From Typhlomys cinereus (lineage: Eukaryota > Chordata > Mammalia > Rodentia > Platacanthomyidae), in the NCBI GenBank assembly GCA_023101885.1, contig JALPQD010000835.1:1-64000 (forward strand): a stretch of DNA of 64,000 bases, given 5' to 3'. Positions 59,801 through 64,000 of the stretch are shown one piece after another; position 1 is the first letter of the stretch; every line of letters starts with the position of its first letter. Position numbers and translations under genes: made by a program. The notes below the pieces were generated by a model, which saw only the letters and a list, made by a program, of their open reading frames with translations, made no database searches and was not told the DNA's origin.

Positions 59801-62800
59801 TCCTGAACACAAAGTGTTTCAGTATAGAATCTTCTGTAGGATACGTATCCCTAAGAAGTGCACTTCCAACATTTGACTGTCAGTCTTCCTCACTTGGTTC
59901 ACTCTTTTGGAAAATCAAGGCCTGCATGAACATATTCCATGAAAATGTCACAAAACAGTGTGATTTTCTCCTGAACATAAACAGTTACAACGTGTGAACA
60001 TCTACAGGATTCTTATCACTGAGAAGTGGAAGTGAAACATGTGAATTTGACGCTTCCTCACTTGTCACTATTTTCAAGCTCATTACAGGCCGGAAAATAG
60101 TGAGTAGAATCAGCACAAATCGAATGCTTTTTTCTCTAGAACACAAAGTTTTACAGTCTAGAAACCTATGTAGGATACTTATCTCAAAGAAGAGCACATG
60201 CTACATATGATTGTGAGTCCTCTTTACTTGGTTCACGATTTTGGAAGGTAATGACATGCATGAACATGTTAACGGAAACGTCGTACAACAAGTGTGATTT
60301 CCTCCTGAACACAAAAGTTACAGTAGAGAAACTTCTGTAACGACAGTTATCCTAAAGAATTGCACTTGCAACATTTGACACAGAGTCCTCCTCACTTGGT
60401 TCACTATTTTGGAAATTCATGGCCCGCGTGAACATGTACCATGTACATGTCACAAAAAAAGGTTGATTTTCTCCTGATAGCAAATGTTACAGTGTAGAAT
60501 CTTCTATATGACACTTATCCCTAAGAAGTGCACTTCCAACATTTACTCTCGTTTTCCTCACTTGGTTCACTCTTTTGGAAAATCAAGGCCTCCGTGAACA
60601 TATCCCATGAAAACGTCACAAAACAGTGTGATTTTCTCCTGAACATAAAAAGTTACAACGTGTGAACATCTACAGGATTCTTATCACTGAGAAGTGTAAG
60701 TGAAACATGTGAATTTGACGCTTCCTCACTTGTCACTATTTTCAAGCTCATTACAGGTCTGAAAATAGTGGGTAGAATCACCACAAATCGAATGCTTTTT
60801 TCTCCAGAACACAAAGTTTTACAGACTAGAAACCTATGTAAGATACTTATCCCAAAGAAGAGCACATGCTACATATGACTGTGAGTCCTCTTCACTTGTT
60901 TCACGATTTTGGAAGGGAATGACATGCATGAACATGTTTCATGGAAAAGTCGTACAACAAGTGTGATTTCCTCCTGAACACAAAGAGTTACATTATAGAA
61001 ACTTCAGTAAAGACACTTGTCCTTAAGAAGTGCACTTGCAACATTTGAGTCACTTGGTTCACTCTTTTGGAAAATCATGGCCTGTGTGAATATGTTCCAT
61101 GCAAATGTCACAAACAAGGATCATTTTCGCCTGAATGCAAATATTACAGTGTAGAAACCTCTCTAGAATACTTATCCCTAAGAAGTGCACTTCCTACATT
61201 TGATTCTGAATCATCCGCACTTGGTTCAGTATTTTGCAAATCATCTCCTGCATGAATAGGTTCCATGGAAACGTCACAAAACAAGTGTGATTTTCGGCAA
61301 AACACAAAGAGGTACAGTATAGAAACTTCTGTAGGATACTTATCACTAAGAAGTGCACTTTCAATATTTGACTCTGAGTCCTCCTCACTTGGTTAACTAT
61401 TTTGGAAAAATCATGGCCTGCTTCAACATGTTCCATGAAAATGTGGCACAACACCTGCTATTTTCTCCTGAACACAAAGAGTTACAGTATAGGAACTTCC
61501 GCAGGATACTTGCTGGTAAGAAGTGCACATGCAATATTTGACTCTGAACCTTCCTCACTTGGTTCACTATTTTGGAAAATCATGGCCTGCGTGAACATGT
61601 TATATGCAAAACAAGTGTGATCTTCTCCTGAACACAAAGTGTTACAGTATAGAATCTTCAGTAGGATACTTATCCCTAAGAAGTGCACTTCCAACATTTG
61701 ACTCTCAGTCTTCCTCACATGGTTCACTCTTTTGGAAAATCAAGACCTGCGTGAACATATTCCAGGAAAACGTCACAAAACCAGTGTGATTTTCTCCTGA
61801 ACATAAAGAGTTACAACGTATGAACATCTAAAGGATTCTTATCACAGAGAAGTGAAAGTGAAACATGTGAATTTGATATTTCCTCATTTGGTCACTATTT
61901 AAAAGCTCATTACAGTCCTGAACATTGTTGGTAGAATCAGCACAAAACGAAAGTTCTTTTCTTCACAACAAAAAGTTTTACAGTCTAGAAACCTGTGTAG
62001 GATACTTATCCCAAAGAAGTGCACATGCTATATATGACTGTTAGTCCTCTTCACTTGGTTCACGATTTTGGAAGGGAATGACATGCGTGAACATGTTTCA
62101 TGGAAAAATCGTACAACAAGTGTGATTTCCTCCTGAACACAAAGAGTTACAGTAGAGAAATTTCTTTAATGACACTTATCCTAAAGAAGTGCACTTGCAA
62201 CATTTGACTCAGAGTCCTCATCACTTGGTTCACTATTTTGGAAAATCATGGCTTGTGTGAACATGTGCCATACAAATGTCACAAAACAGGTATTATTTTC
62301 TCCTGAATGCACATGTTACAGTATACAAACTTCTGTAGGATACTTATCCCTAAGAGGTGCACCTCCAGCATTTGACTCTGAATCCTCCTCACTTGGTTCA
62401 CTATTTTGGAAAATCATGGCCTGTGTGAACATGTGCCATGCAAATGTCACAAAACAAGTATGATTTTCTCCTGAACGCAAATGTTACAGTGTAGAAACGT
62501 CTCTAGGATACTTAACACCAAGAAGTGCACTTCCTACATTTGATTCTGAATCCTCCGCACTTGGTTCACTATTTTGGAAATCATCTCCTGCATGAATAGG
62601 TTCCATGGAAATGTCACAAAACAGGTGTGATTTTCTGCAAAACACAAAGAGGTACAGTATTGAAACTTCTGTAGGATACTTACCACTAAGAATTGCACTT
62701 CCAACATTTGACTCTGAGTCCTCCTCACTTGGTTCACTATTTTGGAAAGTCATAGCCTTCGTGAACATGTTCCATGGAAGCATTCCAAAACAAGTGTGAT

Positions 62801-64000
62801 ACTCTCCTGAACACAAAGAATTACAGTATAGTAACTTTTGTGGGATACTTACCACTAAGAATAGCACTTGCAACATTTGGCTCCGAGTCCTTCTCCCTGG
62901 TTCACTATTTTGGAATATCATGGCTTGCGTATAAATGTACCATTGACAGTCGCACAACAAGTGTGACTTTCTCCTGATCACGAAGAGTTACAGTATAGGA
63001 ACTTTCGTAGGATACTGACCGGTAAGAAGTACACTTGCAACATTTAACTCAGAGTCCTCCACACTTGGTGCACTATTTTGTAAAATCATGGCCTGTGTGA
63101 ACATGTGCCGTTCAAATATCACAAAACAAGTATGATTTTCGCCTAAACACAAATGTTACAGTACAGAAACTTCTCTAGGAAGTGAAATGCCAACATTTGA
63201 CTCTGAATCCTCCGCACTTGGTTCACTATTTTTGAAAATCATGGCCTGCGTGAACATGTTATATGCCAATGTTGCAAAACAAGTATGATCTTCTCCTGAA
63301 CACAAAGTGTAACACTACAGAATCTTCTGTAGGATACTTATCCCTAAGAAGTGCACCTCCAACATTTGGCTCTCAGTCCTCCTCACTTGGTTCACTATTT
63401 TGGAAAATCAAGGCCTGCATGAACATATTCCATGAAACGTCACAAAACCAGTGTGAATTTCTCCTGAACATGAAAAGTTACAACGTATGAACATCTACAG
63501 GATTCTTATCACTGAGAAGTGAAAGTGAAACATGTGAATTTGACGCTTCCTCACTTGTCACTATTTTCAAGCTCATTACAGGCCGGAAAATAGTGGGTAG
63601 AATCAGCACAAATCGAATGCTTTTTTCTCCAGAACACAAAGATTTACCGTCTAGAATCCTGTGTAGGATACTTATCCCACAGAAGTGCACATGCTACATA
63701 TGACTGTGAGTTCTCTTCACGTGGTTCACGATTTTGGAAGGGAATGACATGCGTGAACATGTTTCATGGAAATGTCATACAACAAGTGTGACTTTCTCCT
63801 GAACACAATGATTTACAGTATAGAAACTTGTGTAGGATACGTATCCCAACGAAGTGCACTTGGAACATTTGACTCTGAGTCATCCGCACTTGGTTAACTA
63901 TTTTGGAAAAATCATGGCCTGCTTCAACATATTCCATGGAAATGTGGCACAACAACTGTTATTTTCTCCTGAACACAAAGAGTTACAGTATAGGAACTTC
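56866..64000 (+). repeat. Satellite block 5, with 4.36-kb-spaced duplication
   Basis: The array resumes at the right target duplication (56866-56882). The stretch about 57780-59690 is repeated at about 62136-64000. The offset is 4356 bp at first and falls to 4337 and then 4327 because of small deletions (one at about 63180). Another internal repeat places the CACTTGTCACTATTTTC type-4 variant at 56866, 60059, 60727 and 63552. The array continues past the window end. Confidence 0.93.

Noticed and set aside
1779..64000. Satellite as ordinary primate alpha satellite
   Set aside because: Length is similar, but the sequence does not align across the monomer and lacks a true CENP-B box. At most a remote or convergent resemblance, reported separately as low-confidence.

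Overview
The window comes from a placental (eutherian) mammal and is nuclear, non-coding, repeat-rich DNA, most likely centromere-proximal heterochromatin. The evidence is three near-full-length LINE-1 elements with mammalian ORF1p and ORF2p and target-site duplications, all embedded in a long array of a satellite with a monomer of about 169 bp. I found no host protein-coding gene, no structural RNA gene and no CRISPR array. I cannot name the species from the sequence.

Layout. 1-1778: flank outside the array, with a probable tRNA-derived SINE, an old L1 3' UTR remnant (minus strand), sequence I do not recognise, and an old L1 ORF2 3' remnant (plus strand) that abuts the first satellite monomer. 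1779-5452: satellite, containing a 56-bp L1 tail insertion at 3907-3962. 5453-12225: L1 number 1 (minus strand), ORF1 intact, ORF2 with two 1-bp indels. 12226-14552: satellite with a 0.93-kb tandem duplication carrying 31-bp x 4 inner repeats. 14553-21965: L1 number 2 (plus strand), with an unusual tandem-monomer 5' UTR and broken ORFs. 21966-about 28140: satellite organised as a regular higher-order repeat (HOR) of five monomers, about 870 bp. About 28140-35505: satellite in a mixed 8-10 monomer organisation, with a 1.19-kb tandem duplication. 35506-37562: two 5'-truncated L1 pieces in non-canonical order. 37563-49989: satellite, interrupted by a short inverted piece (about 43546-43775) and an island of strongly diverged monomers with its own period of about 729 bp (about 43776-45505). 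49990-56865: L1 number 3 (minus strand), ORF1 intact, ORF2 heavily broken. 56866-64000: satellite with a 4.36-kb-spaced duplication.

The array can be described with about ten monomer types (called T1-T10 here) that recur in a preferred order, T1-T2-T3-T4-T5-T6-(T7)-T8-T9-T10, with frequent loss or gain of whole monomers. This is what unequal exchange produces. Many monomers carry a palindrome-rich segment that partly resembles the CENP-B box, and the monomer length is close to that of primate alpha satellite, although the sequence as a whole is not alpha satellite. The L1 copies fall into two lineages with similar ORFs but unrelated promoter-proximal 5' repeats and different 3' ends. The most noteworthy aspects are the satellite organisation (HOR blocks, diverged island, possible CENP-B-like site) and the modular L1 5' and 3' ends. 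No novel protein system is visible.
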